44,936 bases of DNA from Desulfuromonadaceae bacterium (GCA_028712665.1 JAQTRC010000018.1:1-44936); one strand, 5' to 3'; counted from the first letter of the stretch, positions 7,712-19,700 are shown. Notes: generated by a model from the sequence alone, not told the origin. Made by a program: numbers and translations.

Positions 7712-8002
7712 TTACCTCTTCCCCCACATCGGGACATCCATGAACTGTCTCCTAAGGCGTTCGTCCGGATTCTGTTCGTAAAATTCTTCCTCGGTAAAAG
7801 AGAAGCTGTATTCCGCAATATAATCGAGCAGCTCTTTATATGCTGCGTTTACTTTCCTGATGGCCTCTTGATCGTTTATGTTACCGGTATCCGGATGGTA
7901 ACGTTTCACCAATTTCCGATGGCGCTCTTTGATCTCTTTGAGGGAGGCCCGCTCTCTGAGGCTCAAAACCTGAAGCGCTTCCTGCAAGTCGGCATAGGTC
8001 AT
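7712..8002 (-). CDS. J-domain protein, copy 1
   Basis: The 96-residue protein is essentially one J domain: an N-terminal helix, the basic helix KEIKERHRKLVKR, the HPD tripeptide (His36-Asp38) and the AIRKVNAAYKEL helix, followed by an acidic/aromatic tail. HPD stimulates DnaK ATPase. It is about 82 of 96 residues identical by eye to the protein encoded at 37372-37662, and both follow a rhodanese gene with an ATGA stop-start overlap. Here the upstream rhodanese copy is broken, so coupled translation may be reduced. It lacks the zinc and substrate domains of DnaJ, so it is a specialised co-chaperone. Confidence 0.88.
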   Translation of the reverse strand: MTYADLQEALQVLSLRERASLKEIKERHRKLVKRYHPDTGNINDQEAIRKVNAAYKELLDYIAEYSFSFTEEEFYEQNPDERLRRQFMDVPMWGKR

Positions 8003-8313
8003 GGTTTTACCATCCCGGTATCCTCCAGAAAATACTTGGCGTTCTCTCCCCGCAGATTCTCCGCAAGCCCGATCAGGCCATCGGTAAGATACCTAGCGTT
8101 GTAACCTTTGCTGCGCAAATACGAGATCGCGATCGATGAACGATCCTTGTGCGGGGAGGGGGTGACGATGATTTTCTCCTTGGGCAACTCGGCAAGACGC
8201 TTTGGAAGTTCGTTAAGGGGGATCTGAAGTCCGAATCCCATTTAGTCTCTTCCGGAAAGCGAATATACACCAGAACACCTTTTTTATACTAACATTGTAA
8301 GCAACTTCTTGCC
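7999..8313 (-). pseudogene. Truncated, frameshifted rhodanese copy
   Basis: This stretch is closely similar to the intact rhodanese gene at 37659-38120. Relative to that copy, a 10-base segment (CCGCCAGGCT on plus) is missing at about 8241, which shifts the frame in the middle of the protein. The active-site motif TACPHKDRSS is changed to TPSPHKDRSS, so the catalytic cysteine is lost. The similarity stops at about 8313, removing the signal peptide and first domain half. An 80-residue frame starting at the ATG at 8241 survives but would be inactive as a sulphurtransferase. The stop codon still overlaps the J-domain start. Confidence 0.88.
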
Positions 8314-8415
8314 GACTACTTCTTCGCTCATTGCATCGGAAACTTGCGAAATTAGGACTGGTGAGACATCTACTCCGTAAATATCTTCAAGATGCCCATT
8401 TCTGGGCCGTTGCTG
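8314..8415 (-). mobile_element. IS256-family transposase fragment
   Basis: The minus strand encodes RNGHLEDIYGVDVSP followed by VLISQVSDAMSEEV, which matches the helix-turn-helix region of IS256-type transposases (GHLEEIYGVEVSP, LIS.VTDAV). A TGA closes the frame at 8416-8418 and the match ends at 8314 where the rhodanese copy begins, so only about 34 codons remain. No terminal repeats or target duplication were found. The fragment marks an old insertion that probably truncated the rhodanese copy. Recognition is by motif only but the match is specific. Confidence 0.75.
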
Positions 8416-8429
8416 TCATGTGGAATTGC

Positions 8430-8813
8430 TCATAACCAACCGAGGCGTTTGCACGCGCCGTAGATAAGGTAGACGCCAACGCCAAAGACGAACACGCCAA
8501 AGACAAGACGCAAATGGGGGCCCTTCATCTGGTTCGCAATGAACGCACCGCCCCAAGCGCCGACGAACATGGCCGCAGCAAGAATCATGGCCGCTCTGAT
8601 GTCCACATTCCCGTTTCTATAAAACTCGATGGTTGCAGCTAGGCCGATCGGAGGCAATAGGACGGCAAGACTGGTTCCTGTCGCCTTGTGTTGTGAGAAG
8701 CCGGCCCAGTAGATTAGTGACGGTAAAATGACGATACCACCACCAATACCAAACAAACCTGATGCCACGCCTCCAAAAAGTCCAATTGTCACAAACATTA
8801 GCCATTGTTGCAT
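8430..8813 (-). CDS. Half-length TauE/SafE family permease
   Basis: The 127-residue protein has about four helices and the family motif GVASGLFGIGGGIVILP near residues 15-31, followed by KATGTSLAVLLPPIG. Full TauE/SafE (DUF81) proteins have two such repeats in about 250 residues; this has one, so it may work as a dimer. Family members export sulphite, sulphoacetate or related anions. The short form is common in nature and does not by itself indicate truncation; the protein ends cleanly with RLGWL. The stop lies next to the transposase scrap. Confidence 0.85.
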   Translation of the reverse strand: MQQWLMFVTIGLFGGVASGLFGIGGGIVILPSLIYWAGFSQHKATGTSLAVLLPPIGLAATIEFYRNGNVDIRAAMILAAAMFVGAWGGAFIANQMKGPHLRLVFGVFVFGVGVYLIYGACKRLGWL

Positions 8814-8896
8814 CTTGAATCCACCACCGCCTTGACTGTAAACATAGCTGCCCGGTTGCTGGTTCAGTACGTTACTATTTTATGTGCCAACTATTC

Positions 8897-9226
8897 CTAA
8901 ATGATCTCATATACTATGAGTCCACAGATGACGGCCATCAAAGATAAAGCTCCAATGAACAGGTAGTCTGCAATATTTGTCAGCAGCCTCTTTCGATTAA
9001 TGTGGTTTCGCATTTTCAAGGCCATATAGGAAAGAATACAACATATGAGAAACAGGAATGCATCGACAGCGATTAACTCCTGTCCGTAATGTGACGCCCG
9101 TGCTCCACCTAAATGTCTCATTATCCCAATAACGGTCAAACATACACCGACAAGAGTTGCCGAGACAGTGAAAACATGAATTGTAAGGTCTAGTTCAACG
9201 AAAGACTTTGATACTTCCTGTGGCAT
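8897..9226 (-). CDS. Small membrane protein, unknown
   Basis: The 109-residue protein has about three hydrophobic helices (residues about 20-37, 51-70 and 85-107) and a soluble N-terminus MPQEVSKSFVELDL. The loop MRNHINRKRLL is basic, which would place it in the cytoplasm. I do not recognise a family. It lies just 9 bases downstream of the Cys4-tailed response regulator gene and may be expressed with it. Confidence 0.6.
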   Translation of the reverse strand: MPQEVSKSFVELDLTIHVFTVSATLVGVCLTVIGIMRHLGGARASHYGQELIAVDAFLFLICCILSYMALKMRNHINRKRLLTNIADYLFIGALSLMAVICGLIVYEII

Positions 9227-9235
9227 AACAGTTCC

Positions 9236-9835
9236 TTAAATAAGTTCAATGATTTTCATCTGCTTTTCAGCACATTCCGGGCATATGCCATGACTGAACA
9301 TGGCCTCTGAATGTTCTGAAATGTACTTCTCCAGCTGATTCCAGCTATTCTGATCATCCCTGATTTTTTTGCAATACATACAGATCGGGATAATTCCCTC
9401 CAACCTATTTACCCGATCCAAGGCTTGCCTCAAGTCCTGGATATGCCCAAAAAGTGCTTTTTGCAAACTGTTCATTCTGTAGCCAACGGCAACCCGTGCC
9501 CGTAATTCATCATTGTCAAACGGCTTCCCGATAAAATCGTCAGCTCCCGAATTAAGGGCACTCGCCGCTGAATCTTTATTACTGCGAGATGTAATAACGA
9601 TGGCATAGTATGGTTTTTCAGGTTCTCTCGCTCGCAAGCGATTCACAATCTCGGGCCCTTCAATTCCGGGCATCTTCCAGTCAAGTATCACCAGATGCGG
9701 ATGTTCCGGCTCGCATAGAATCTTCCATGCCTCATCTCCATCGCTGGCAGATATGACAGTATAGCCCCATTTAGCAAGCAGGGACTGCAACATCAGACGT
9801 GACGGGGTGTCATCTTCAGCAATCAGTATTTTCAT
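9236..9835 (-). CDS. Response regulator with Cys4 C-terminal module
   Basis: The 199-residue protein has a receiver domain (residues 1-120; acidic pocket EDD at 7-9, phosphoacceptor Asp52 in [10 protein letters not shown], Lys of the FIGKPF motif) and a tail with [10 protein letters not shown] and CPECAEKQ. The two Cys-x2-Cys pairs flank a helix with [12 protein letters not shown] and probably bind zinc; the module is known from kinases and regulators of related bacteria, function unclear. No DNA-binding domain is present. The ATG at 9835 has AGGAAAGGAAG upstream. It overlaps the 3' end of the hybrid kinase gene by 20 bases, so it is likely its partner. Confidence 0.85.
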   Translation of the reverse strand: MKILIAEDDTPSRLMLQSLLAKWGYTVISASDGDEAWKILCEPEHPHLVILDWKMPGIEGPEIVNRLRAREPEKPYYAIVITSRSNKDSAASALNSGADDFIGKPFDNDELRARVAVGYRMNSLQKALFGHIQDLRQALDRVNRLEGIIPICMYCKKIRDDQNSWNQLEKYISEHSEAMFSHGICPECAEKQMKIIELI

Positions 9836-12800
9836 CGATCTTCCTTTCCTCGTGGTTAGATAACATCGCTTTAAGAATCTCAACCGCTTCTTCAAGCTGT
9901 CGTTCCAATAAAGGCAACAATTCGTCCGCTTTACTCATATCGCCGTCATCGGCATAAGATTCAAGCATTCTGGCGGATTCGGAGAGCATCGGCAGTGAGA
10001 GATTGGCTGCTGCCCCTTTTAGTTTATGTGAAGATTCACTCAATAAAATGGTATCACGTGCCGCCAGTGCATTGTGGATTGCCGCCATATACTCAGGAGC
10101 ACTCGTAATAAATGCAGCGGCCACATCCAGCGATAGTTCGAGATCACCCATATTTCGATTTAAAAATGCATCTGAATCAAAAACTCCGGTATTGGTGTCA
10201 TAAGACGTAACTTCCTCTGATGACATTGCATTCTGATTTCTCCGACAAACAGATCTTGAAGCGATATCAAAGCCGGTCCACTTCCCAAGCATCATAAGCA
10301 ACATATTAACCTCAACCGGCTTGCTAAGAAAATCATCCATACCTGCGGCAAGGCATTTCCCCTTGTCGTCCTTGAAGGCATTGGCTGTCAGGGCGATCAC
10401 CGGTATGGAGTGGTTTCTGACTGCCGAATCCCTGTCACGGATAACAACGGTCGCGTCATATCCGTTCATCAAGGGCATCATACAATCCATCAGAACCAGG
10501 TGGTAATCATTCTGTTCCAGAAGTTGCAGCGCCTGGCGTCCGTTATATGCCACATCCACGCTGCAACCAGATTTTACGAGGGTTGTCATTATCACCATCT
10601 GATTGATCTGGTCGTCATCTGCAAGGAGTATGCGTATGGTTTCCCCCTTTATCAAAGTAGACCCAAAGGGTGGGCCTAAAGTGTTAATGGGGATTTGCTT
10701 TTTATTATCGCAATTCAAATCCCTATTTGCCCTTATTTCAGAAAGTGGGCTAAAACCGGCATTAAGAGCACCCTCTGCCTGTTTCTCAAAAATAGCGGTA
10801 AACCAGAAGAGCGAACCTTCTCCTACAGCACTTTCGACACCGATTGCACCGCCCATTAATTCGACAAGACGGCGTGAGATGGTCAATCCCAGTCCGGTAC
10901 CGCCATACTTACGGGTTGTGAAATCATCAGCCTGGGTGAATGGTTCAAAAATATGATCAAGTTTGTCGGTTGCTATGCCTGCACCGGTGTCGCGTACCAT
11001 AAAACGCAAGGTTGTATGTTGATCGTCTTCCAAATCCTTCCTGACATGTAGCGTGATGCCCCCTCTTTCAGTAAACTTGATGGCATTGCCCACCAGATTT
11101 GTAATAATCTGACCCAAACGGAGAGAGTCGCCCATCAAAAACAACGGGACATCAGAATCAATCTGAGAGGTTAACAGCAACTCTTTATCCCGAGCCCTGA
11201 AGGAGAGGAGATCGATGGCTCCGGAAATCTCTGACTGGAGATTAAACTCTCTCACCTCAAGCTCCAACTTGTTCGCCTCGATTTTTGAGAGATCAAGAAT
11301 ATTGCTGATCAACGCCATAAGGTTTTTTCCTGACAGCTTGATAAGTTCCGAATATTTTCGCTGCTCACCTGTCAGTTGCGTACCCAGCAGTAGATCACTC
11401 AAGCCGATGACTCCATTCATAGGGGTACGGATTTCATGGCTCATTATGGCCAAGAATTCGCTCTTGGAACGACTGGCCAACTCGGCCGTCTCTCTGGCTT
11501 GTCTGGACTCAAGGAACTGGGCCTTTAAAGAATCAGCCATTTTCCTGAAATTCTTGATCAGATGATAGGTTTCATCGATAGCGCTTTCCGGCCAGACAAT
11601 CTCTCTCGTACTGGTTATAAGTCTATTCGGCAGTTCATTGGTTATTGTGCTGAGTTTACCCAGAGTGGCGACGATCCCCCTGCCCAGCAGCCTTGCCAGC
11701 GCCAGCGCCGAGATCAGAATCAGAAATAGTCTGAAAAGGTCGCCGGTAAAGTTGTCGAAAAGTTTTTTCTGGAAGGGAGCCACAGGCTGCTCCAGGATCA
11801 GTTTCCATTCCGAAAAATCACCGATTCTGGTTTCGGCAATATAGAGCGATTTGCCCCAACGTTCCGAAACGGGCGTGTTGACTGGAACATCAGGCACCCA
11901 TTGACTGACCCCGGAGTCAAGGTGAGTCAGCGTGCCTTGCATGCGTACAAAAGGTTTCATCACTTTCTGATCGATATGGTTGGTAATAATAACATTGCCG
12001 TTTTTGTCAACCAGCGTGTAGTACAGGGTACTCTTATCCGAACTCTTGTCGAACTGCTCCTTAATCTGATCAAGAGAAAGAACTCCGACTACCCAGCCAT
12101 TGTACGTTCCACTGGTGAGTAAAGGTGCAAGCATCAAGACTCTGGGTTTTGGCACCCCAATACTGCCAATAAAAACTTCCGAGAGCATCGGCTTCAATGT
12201 CGCTTTTAGCCGCTCAATGAAGGGGCGATTAGCAAAGTTCCTGCCGATGTTGCTTTGCCCAAGTTCGTCTGATAGCGGGAAAAAGGCGGTCGAGATATCT
12301 TCTCTGTTCACCAACCCAATCCTCAGAAAATTATCATCCGCCTTCGTCATCAGTCCCAAATACTGCTGCATCTGTTTAGGAGTTCTGGTTTCAGCCATAG
12401 CGGCCAGAATGACGACAACCCTCTTTCTGTTAGTTAACCAGGTTTTGAGACTTTGCGCCATCGACTGACTGTCCAACGTGAGGTTGCTGCGAATCTGCTG
12501 ATCGGTTTCGGCCATATCGGTCCTGCTGGCAACCGCCAGCATTATCAGAGCCGGGCATAGTACAAAAAATGTCAGCAGATTTATGATTATCTCGCTGTAT
12601 GGTCTCAGCGAAGAGCGTGTTATCAGGGCAAAACCGGAAAATATTAAACGGGCGACCAGGGCATTGGCGATGCCGTTTACGGCCTGTTTGGTCACGACGA
12701 TGTACGTATTGCCGAGTGGGACATTCATAACAACGTGATAGAAAAGGTAGATCAGCGGCATCCCGATGATGAGCCAGTAGAGGGTATCAGCCAGTACCAT

Positions 12801-13106
12801 ACCCATCCTGCGACGCTCCATAAGCCAACCGACAACCGCCACCTCGGCGGTCATGATGATTATGGCATAGGGGTGGTTCCAGATGATAAAGGTGTAGCCT
12901 GAAATTATGGCGGCTGCCAGAATGCCGCGACCATGCCCGAAATACTGTAAAGCAAGCATGGCGAAAATACTGCCGAAGAGAAAATCAATATTAAAGAAGA
13001 TCGGAAACCTGAAATGGTTGCCAGCCAGACCGACGATGATCAGGGCCAGGAATAGCGGGATGCTATATGTAGCGTTTAATTTAGCGGTCGATGGTGGAGT
13101 GATCAT
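9816..13106 (-). CDS. Hybrid histidine kinase with HPt domain
   Basis: The 1097-residue protein has an N-terminal block of about six to eight helices (residues 12-195), resembling an integral membrane sensor (MASE type), then a long extracytoplasmic region like dCache (about 200-455), another helix (456-475), a linker, HisKA with His557 in [11 protein letters not shown], HATPase_c (NAIKF, DTGAG, GGTGLGL), a receiver ([11 protein letters not shown]) and a C-terminal HPt ([12 protein letters not shown]). The ATG at 13106 is chosen because GGAG precedes it and the upstream frame runs into the next gene. All modules of a phosphorelay are in one protein; a separate response regulator gene overlaps its 3' end. 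Confidence 0.9.
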   Translation of the reverse strand: MITPPSTAKLNATYSIPLFLALIIVGLAGNHFRFPIFFNIDFLFGSIFAMLALQYFGHGRGILAAAIISGYTFIIWNHPYAIIIMTAEVAVVGWLMERRRMGMVLADTLYWLIIGMPLIYLFYHVVMNVPLGNTYIVVTKQAVNGIANALVARLIFSGFALITRSSLRPYSEIIINLLTFFVLCPALIMLAVASRTDMAETDQQIRSNLTLDSQSMAQSLKTWLTNRKRVVVILAAMAETRTPKQMQQYLGLMTKADDNFLRIGLVNREDISTAFFPLSDELGQSNIGRNFANRPFIERLKATLKPMLSEVFIGSIGVPKPRVLMLAPLLTSGTYNGWVVGVLSLDQIKEQFDKSSDKSTLYYTLVDKNGNVIITNHIDQKVMKPFVRMQGTLTHLDSGVSQWVPDVPVNTPVSERWGKSLYIAETRIGDFSEWKLILEQPVAPFQKKLFDNFTGDLFRLFLILISALALARLLGRGIVATLGKLSTITNELPNRLITSTREIVWPESAIDETYHLIKNFRKMADSLKAQFLESRQARETAELASRSKSEFLAIMSHEIRTPMNGVIGLSDLLLGTQLTGEQRKYSELIKLSGKNLMALISNILDLSKIEANKLELEVREFNLQSEISGAIDLLSFRARDKELLLTSQIDSDVPLFLMGDSLRLGQIITNLVGNAIKFTERGGITLHVRKDLEDDQHTTLRFMVRDTGAGIATDKLDHIFEPFTQADDFTTRKYGGTGLGLTISRRLVELMGGAIGVESAVGEGSLFWFTAIFEKQAEGALNAGFSPLSEIRANRDLNCDNKKQIPINTLGPPFGSTLIKGETIRILLADDDQINQMVIMTTLVKSGCSVDVAYNGRQALQLLEQNDYHLVLMDCMMPLMNGYDATVVIRDRDSAVRNHSIPVIALTANAFKDDKGKCLAAGMDDFLSKPVEVNMLLMMLGKWTGFDIASRSVCRRNQNAMSSEEVTSYDTNTGVFDSDAFLNRNMGDLELSLDVAAAFITSAPEYMAAIHNALAARDTILLSESSHKLKGAAANLSLPMLSESARMLESYADDGDMSKADELLPLLERQLEEAVEILKAMLSNHEERKIDENTDC

Positions 13107-13143
13107 GACTTGCTCCGGGCTGCTCGGTATCGAATAACCAGAA

Positions 13144-15717
13144 TCAATTATCGAGCACTTCACGCACTTTGATTGCCAGGCCAGGTAAAGTAAAAGGCTT
13201 CTGAATAAAGTGCACGCCATCGTCGAGTACTCCATGATGGGCGATAACGTTGGCCGTATATCCCGACATGAACAGACACTTGATCTGTGGTTGCAGGGAA
13301 AGCAAGTTTTTTGCCAAGTCCTGACCATTCATCATGGGCATGACCACATCGGTAATTAGCAGGTGGATTTTGCCATTACACTCACTTGCCATACGTATAG
13401 CCTCGCTTGGTGAGTTTGCCTGTAGTACGGTGTAGCCCTGTTTTGTGAGAATCATTGAGGTCATTTTCAGGATGGCCAGTTCGTCTTCCACCAGCAGTAC
13501 AGTCTCTTGGCCACGTGGGGAAGGTTCAGCCGAGCCTTCTGTTCTTGTCTGTCTGGTCTCGCCCATATGCCGGGGTAGATAGATCGCGAATGAAGACCCA
13601 AAGCCCCGCTCACTGTAAATGTTGATAAAACCGTTGTTCTGTTTGACAATCCCGTAAACCGTAGCAAGTCCCAAGCCGGTCCCCTCGCCAACATCTTTTG
13701 TCGTGAAGAACGGTTCGAAGATGTGGGACAGCGTTTCCGTGTCCATGCCGCAACCGTTGTCGTTAACGGTGAGCAGTACGTACATGCCTGGCACAAAGCC
13801 CGCATGATTGGCGCAGTATTCCTCGTCGATGAAGCTGTTTCCCGTCTCAATGGTTATCTTGCCGACGTCGGCAATTGAGTCACGTGCGTTGACGCAAAGG
13901 TTAGCCAGTATCTGGTCGATTTGGGACGGATCGATCTTGATCGGCCACAGATTCGCCGCCGGTAGCCAGGCGAGTTGGATGTCTTCGCCGATAAGCCGTC
14001 GCAGCATTTTGAGCATCCCGGAAACGGTCTCGTTCAGGTCCAGAACTTTTGGCGCAACGATCTGTTTGCGTGCAAAGGCAAGTAGTTGCCGTGTGAGATC
14101 TGCGGAGCGTTCGGCCGCCTTTCTAATCTCCTCCAGAGCTGCATGGAGCGGGTGAGTAGAATCTATTTCCATGAGGGCCAGGTTTGCATGGCCTTGGATG
14201 ACAGTCAGCATATTGTTAAAGTCATGCGCCACGCCGCCTGCCAAACGACCGACAGAATCCATTTTCTGAGACTGTTGGAGCTGACCTTCAAGTTTCGTCC
14301 TGTCTTCCTCGCGGAGCTTGCGCTCCGTGATGTCGGTATCTGTTCCGATCATTCGCAAGGGGTTGCCATCCTCGCTGTAATTTACCACCATACCTCTACT
14401 CAAGATCCACTTGTAACTCTCATCCTTGCACCTCAGGCGGTATTCGGCAACATAGGTTGCTGACTTGCCATCCAGATAGTCTCGCATGGCTTTCGCGACA
14501 TGCGACTGATCATCGGGGTGAATGCGAGTCAGCCACTCCTGGCGGATAGGCAGGATGTCGGTTTCGGCATATCCCAGCATCTCTTTCCAGCGCTTGGAAT
14601 AATTCGCATCATCAGTCTGGATGTTTACATCCCATACGCCGTCGCCTGAGCCTTCTATGGCGAATTTCCAACGGGATTCACTCTCCTTTAGTTTGCTGTC
14701 GTAGCTGGTTTCAATGCGGGTGAATTCCCGCTGGCGACGCTGGAGGAAATACATCCCGAAACCTGCCACCAGGGCAAGCAACCCGAACAACCCTGCCTGC
14801 TCAAATGTCTCGTGACGCCAGCTGGCAAAGATTGCAGAGTGGTCGCGTGAAGCCACAACAATCAGAGGGTTGTCTCCAATAAATTTATCGCTTGTCACAG
14901 TACGCATTGCCACCATGCGTTTGTCGCCGGCGGAGTAGGGCACTCTTTTGAAAAGAGTGAAAGTTTGTTTGCTTTTAACGTGATGGGTAAAGAAGCTTCC
15001 GGGTTTGGCCAATTCCATCTCTTCAACATCCTTAAAAGCGGGAGCAATCGAAAACACCTTGCCGTCACCGTGGATCACGGAAGCCCTCATATCCGGCGCA
15101 TAAAGAATGGAATTCAGAAGAACTGTAAAATAATCAGCATCGAGGGTGGCAGTTATGATGCCGTCGAACTCACCTTCAGAACCGGTTATTACCCTGGACA
15201 ATGTCATGCCGTAAACCCCGAGAACCGTCTTGAAAGGGGAAGAAACGTAGAGCTTTGAAGGTTCAGGATGCTGACGAGGAACTTTGAAATATTCCCTTTC
15301 TGAGAAATTGCGGCCAATAAGTTCGTCTCGGTTTGATGCCCGAATATTGCCTTCCGCATCGAGTATATTTATGGTTCGCACCCCGGGCATCGCGTCGCAC
15401 ATGGTTCGCAGCATCAGGTTGGCCAGTAACTTGCCATCCCGCGTCTTTTTACGGTAAGCCGGATCTCTTAGAATGTCCACCAATGCTATATTTGTAGCAT
15501 TCAGTTGATGGGCCATATTTTCATCCAGAACCTTGGTCAGGATTTCCAGCCTCGACTGAACCTCTGATTCTATGAGGTCGTACTGGTTAGCAAGTGAATA
15601 ACTGATGGTGCCGATAACCGCCAGTAGAGACAGAGCAAGAATCACCCACTGGACAAGGAATTGATAAGGATTAGTTGTGGGAGCGTATTTTAGCAGCTCT
15701 TTAAGTTCATTCTTCAC
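13144..15717 (-). CDS. Hybrid histidine kinase: dCache, PAS, HisKA, receiver
   Basis: The 857-residue protein has helices at about 22-42 and 308-326 that enclose a double Cache-like sensor, then a PAS domain (about 350-465, ending in TDITERK), HisKA with His498 in [11 protein letters not shown], HATPase_c ([20 protein letters not shown]) and a receiver at about 735-855 with [13 protein letters not shown]. The HDFNN-type phosphoacceptor helix differs from the MSHEIRTP type of its neighbours, so it belongs to a different kinase class. It lies 17 bases after the HD-GYP regulator gene and 37 bases before the next hybrid kinase, suggesting one transcript. Confidence 0.92.
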   Translation of the reverse strand: MKNELKELLKYAPTTNPYQFLVQWVILALSLLAVIGTISYSLANQYDLIESEVQSRLEILTKVLDENMAHQLNATNIALVDILRDPAYRKKTRDGKLLANLMLRTMCDAMPGVRTINILDAEGNIRASNRDELIGRNFSEREYFKVPRQHPEPSKLYVSSPFKTVLGVYGMTLSRVITGSEGEFDGIITATLDADYFTVLLNSILYAPDMRASVIHGDGKVFSIAPAFKDVEEMELAKPGSFFTHHVKSKQTFTLFKRVPYSAGDKRMVAMRTVTSDKFIGDNPLIVVASRDHSAIFASWRHETFEQAGLFGLLALVAGFGMYFLQRRQREFTRIETSYDSKLKESESRWKFAIEGSGDGVWDVNIQTDDANYSKRWKEMLGYAETDILPIRQEWLTRIHPDDQSHVAKAMRDYLDGKSATYVAEYRLRCKDESYKWILSRGMVVNYSEDGNPLRMIGTDTDITERKLREEDRTKLEGQLQQSQKMDSVGRLAGGVAHDFNNMLTVIQGHANLALMEIDSTHPLHAALEEIRKAAERSADLTRQLLAFARKQIVAPKVLDLNETVSGMLKMLRRLIGEDIQLAWLPAANLWPIKIDPSQIDQILANLCVNARDSIADVGKITIETGNSFIDEEYCANHAGFVPGMYVLLTVNDNGCGMDTETLSHIFEPFFTTKDVGEGTGLGLATVYGIVKQNNGFINIYSERGFGSSFAIYLPRHMGETRQTRTEGSAEPSPRGQETVLLVEDELAILKMTSMILTKQGYTVLQANSPSEAIRMASECNGKIHLLITDVVMPMMNGQDLAKNLLSLQPQIKCLFMSGYTANVIAHHGVLDDGVHFIQKPFTLPGLAIKVREVLDN

Positions 15718-15734
15718 GCTAAGCCCTCAATTCA

Positions 15735-16766
15735 TCAGAATGCATCGGAAAACTGTTCTTTTATATAAGTTATTTCAGGAATTATACGCATAAATGAATC
15801 AACAATATGCGGATCAAAATGCTGCTCGCGGCACCGCTCAATTTCCTCGACAGCCTCAGTAACATTCCATGCCCGCTTGTAGGGGCGTTCGCTGGTCAGG
15901 GCATCAAAAACATCAGCCACGGCGACAATTCTACCCCAAAGCGGGATGTCAGCTCCTTTAAGCCCTTGAGGATAACCGCTGCCGTCCCAACGCTCATGAT
16001 GAGTCATTGCTACAGTCGCCGCCGTCTTTAACAAGCTGTTCTGCTTGTTACCAATTATCTTGTGACCGATCTCGCAATGTGACCGGATGATATTCCATTC
16101 TTCTTCATCCAGTTTACCCGGTTTGAAAAGAATACTGTCCGGTATGCCGATCTTGCCAGTGTCATGCAGGGTGGCAGCATTGTAGAGCAGTTCCGCTTCG
16201 CTTTCCGGAAGACCGGAAGCTTTAGCAATTATTCGGGAATAGTGGCAGACCCTGACGACATGCTGACCGGTGTCATTATCTCGATATTCTCCGGCGCAAC
16301 CGAGCCGATGCAGGATCTCAAGACGGGTTTCGTTCAGCTCGGCGGTCCGTTCCTGCACCAGACGTTCCAAAGCGCGGTTCTGATCGAACAGGGCAAGATG
16401 CGTTTTAACCCGTGCCTGGACAATGGGCGCCCGAATCGGCTTGGTAATGTAATCGACGGCGCCGCAGGCAAACCCCATGGATTCATCTTCAATCTCACCC
16501 CTGGCCGTAACAAAGATTACCGGGATAGAACGGGTTATTGGATTTTCCTTCAGACGCCGACAGGTTTCAAAACCGTCCATATCAGGCATCATCACATCCA
16601 GCAGGATGATGTCAATTGGCATGGAGAGACAGATATTTATAGCCTGGATTCCGCTGGTTGTCGCTCTGACCGTGTATTTGTCCGTCAGAGACGCACTCAG
16701 CAGACTGATGTTTTGCGGTGTGTCGTCCACAATCAGTACGCTTTGCTTAGCTAATGCCGTTTTCAT
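15735..16766 (-). CDS. HD-GYP response regulator (RpfG-like)
   Basis: The 343-residue protein has a receiver (Asp57 in IILLDVMMPDMDGF), a coiled linker and an HD-GYP domain with HDTGKIGIPDSIL and HHERWDGSGYPQGLKG, carrying the HD and GYP metal-site motifs. HD-GYP proteins hydrolyse cyclic di-GMP, and the intact motifs suggest activity. The protein lacks a DNA-binding domain. It overlaps the 3' end of the upstream hybrid kinase gene by 20 bases, which makes that kinase the natural phosphodonor and connects this signalling block to cyclic di-GMP turnover. Confidence 0.92.
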   Translation of the reverse strand: MKTALAKQSVLIVDDTPQNISLLSASLTDKYTVRATTSGIQAINICLSMPIDIILLDVMMPDMDGFETCRRLKENPITRSIPVIFVTARGEIEDESMGFACGAVDYITKPIRAPIVQARVKTHLALFDQNRALERLVQERTAELNETRLEILHRLGCAGEYRDNDTGQHVVRVCHYSRIIAKASGLPESEAELLYNAATLHDTGKIGIPDSILFKPGKLDEEEWNIIRSHCEIGHKIIGNKQNSLLKTAATVAMTHHERWDGSGYPQGLKGADIPLWGRIVAVADVFDALTSERPYKRAWNVTEAVEEIERCREQHFDPHIVDSFMRIIPEITYIKEQFSDAF

Positions 16767-19700
16767 GTGTGATTATCCTCCGCGTCTTCAAGTGTAAGTT
16801 GATGCCGTTCCTTGCAGAAAGGGCTACCAGCGCGTCATGGGCCGCCTCGAAGTCGAAGTTTTTGAGGTGTGTCTTGAGTTTTGAAACATCCTTGTCCGGT
16901 AGTCCCGCCAGTTCTTTTTGATAATCGTCCAAGTATCGTTCCGCTCTGGTATTCATCCCTCTTATATAGCCGAGCAGTACTTTTAGAATCGGTGTGACAA
17001 CTTCCACGTTGACCTCGTCATGCTGGGTATCATCGTCATTGTCCTGAGTGGGCGGCAGGTGTCTTTTCAGATCCGCCGTCAATCGCTCCAGTTCGACGGC
17101 AAAACGTTCGAGAGTTGCCTTGGTGCTTAAAAGCGGCTCGCCTTGAACGATGGATTTTTCTACCAATTGAGCCAGTTTCTCCAACTTATCAGCGCCCATG
17201 CTGCCAGCAGAGGCTTTGATCGTATGGGCGTGGCGTATTGCCATCTCTGTATCTCCCGCGTCCAATGCTTCTTCAATCACCGTCGCCGCATTAGATTCAT
17301 TATCTACAAACGAGTTGAGTAGCCAGAGGTATAAATTCCGGTTTCCGCTTAGACGGTTCAAAGCGCTTTCTATGTCAAGGCCTTCAATACCAGGAATTTC
17401 TGGTTTATCTCCGGTGCTATCTTCGGGCATTTCAGAAAGTGGAACGTCCGGATACTGAGCGCTTAGGAAAGCTGCCATAGTTCGCATCATTATATGAGCG
17501 TCAATCGGCTTGGTGATGCAGGCGTCCAGACCGGCCTGCATGATCTTTTGCTGTTCCTCATGCATGGCATGAGCCGTCATGGCAATTATAGGAAGATGAA
17601 TAAAGCGTCTGTCCAACCTGATGATCCGGGTGGCTTCAAATCCGTCCATAACCGGCATTTGGATATCCATCAGTACCAAGTCATAAGATGAGCTGTCTCT
17701 GGTAATCATTGTCACGGCTTCCTCGCCGTTGGAAGCCACATCCACCACCGCGCCGGTCTTCTTAAGAAGTTCGATCGCCAACTGCTGGTTTATTTCATTG
17801 TCTTCCACCAGCAGAACACGGGTATTAGAAAAAATAGAAGAGGATGTTTTATCTTCTCCGCTCGCATCTCTGTCTGACTTGAACAGTTCGGTGTCACTTG
17901 CCTGACCGATATCGAACCAAGCCGTGAAGCTGAAGGTGCTCCCCTGCCCAGGTGTGCTTTCGCACCATATCTTGCCCCCCATCATCTCAACAAGTTGCTT
18001 TGAAATGGAGAGTCCCAAACCGGTGCCGCCAAACCGTCGGGTTATGCTGCCATCGACTTGAGTAAAAGGCTGAAAGAGCTTATCGATCTGTTCGTCAGAA
18101 ATTCCAATACCAGTGTCACGTACCGTGAATTTAAGTTGTTGCCGTTCATTTTCCTGAGTCAGCAGTGCCGTCTCAAGCGAAACCTCCCCATATTCGGTGA
18201 ATTTGACGGCGTTGTTCAAGAGATTGGCGATAATCTGGACAAGCCGGTGCGGGTCGCCGATGAGATAAGCAGCAGGTTCCGGAGAAGTCTCGATCAGCAG
18301 ATTCAAACCCTTGTCCAGAACATTTTGCTGCACCATACTAATCACATTGGCAATAACAATATCCAGCCTGAACGTAATCCGTTCCATCACAAGGTGACCC
18401 GCTTCAATCTTGGAAAAATCAAGAATATCGTTGATAATGTTAAGAAGTAACTCTCCGGACGTATGTATTTTACCAATATAATCCTGTTGTCGGGGCTGCA
18501 GAGATGTACTCAGAGTCAGGGCGGAAAAACCGATGATCGCATTGAGCGGTGTCCTGATCTCATGACTCATGTTTGCCAGGAACTCAGATTTGGCCTTGGT
18601 GGCCTGCTCTGCCGCCTTCAACGCCGAGTCAAGTTCAAAGTTCTTATTTTTCATCTGGTCCGAAAATACCAGTAGCTTTTCTTCAAATTGCTTAGAACGT
18701 GTGATATCCCAATTGGTGCCTATCATGTTTGAGGGTTTACCGGATGTGTCGCGTTGCACAATGCCAAGTGCGCGGATATTGTGAATGGAACCATCGGGCC
18801 ATACGACACGAAATTCTGTGTCAAACTCATTTTCGCCACTCAAGGCCATCTGGATTTCTTTGTCGCCTCGTAGTAAATCATCCGGGTGCAGTCCTGCCGT
18901 CCATGCCTCGTATGCTCCACTGAATGTATCCGGTGTGATTCCATAGAGTCGATACATCTGGTCGTCCCAAATCAATCTGTTGTTGACGACATCATAATCC
19001 CAGATGCCGACTCCACCAGCTTTTGTTGCCAGTGACAAGCGGTAGTTTGCCGTATCAACAGCTTCTCGTGCGGACAGACATTCCTCGGTTTTTTCTTTAA
19101 GGGAGGTTGTGAATTTCAACTCGGCTTCGTATTCTTTGCGAAGGTATATTTCCCTTTTCCTGTCCCACCAGAGGTAAAGTCCAATCCCGGCAGCGAGTGT
19201 CAATAAAATGCCAACAAAAAACACTTGCCAGGCAATTACCAGCACAGGTTGTAGAAACTCTGATAAATCTTTTTTGACAATAATGGCCCAAGGTGTGTCC
19301 GCAATATTTTTTGTTGCGGCAAGCACGTATGCGCCGCGATAATCAACTCCTTCAAACACCCCCTCTTGTCCAAGTGCAGCACGAACTTCCGGGGCTTGAA
19401 CACTTGTAATAGGTATGCGAAAAGAAAGCGCTGATTTTTTATGATAGCGTAACTCGTTTAAGAACAGAACTTCGTTGCCGCTACGCTCGACCAGAAGCGT
19501 CTCGGTGCTCTTACTTTCGGTTGTTGGCCAGGTTTGTATGAGGGGGTATAAAAAAATTTGCGGATCAATTTGAAGGACTAGTACAGCAATCGGTGATGAA
19601 CGGTTTTTGCCGGTATGTACTATTGGGACGCTAATATTGAGGTGAATTGCATCAGCAGTGTCATCCCTCAGAAAATCTGTAAATATGACATCTCGTTTAC

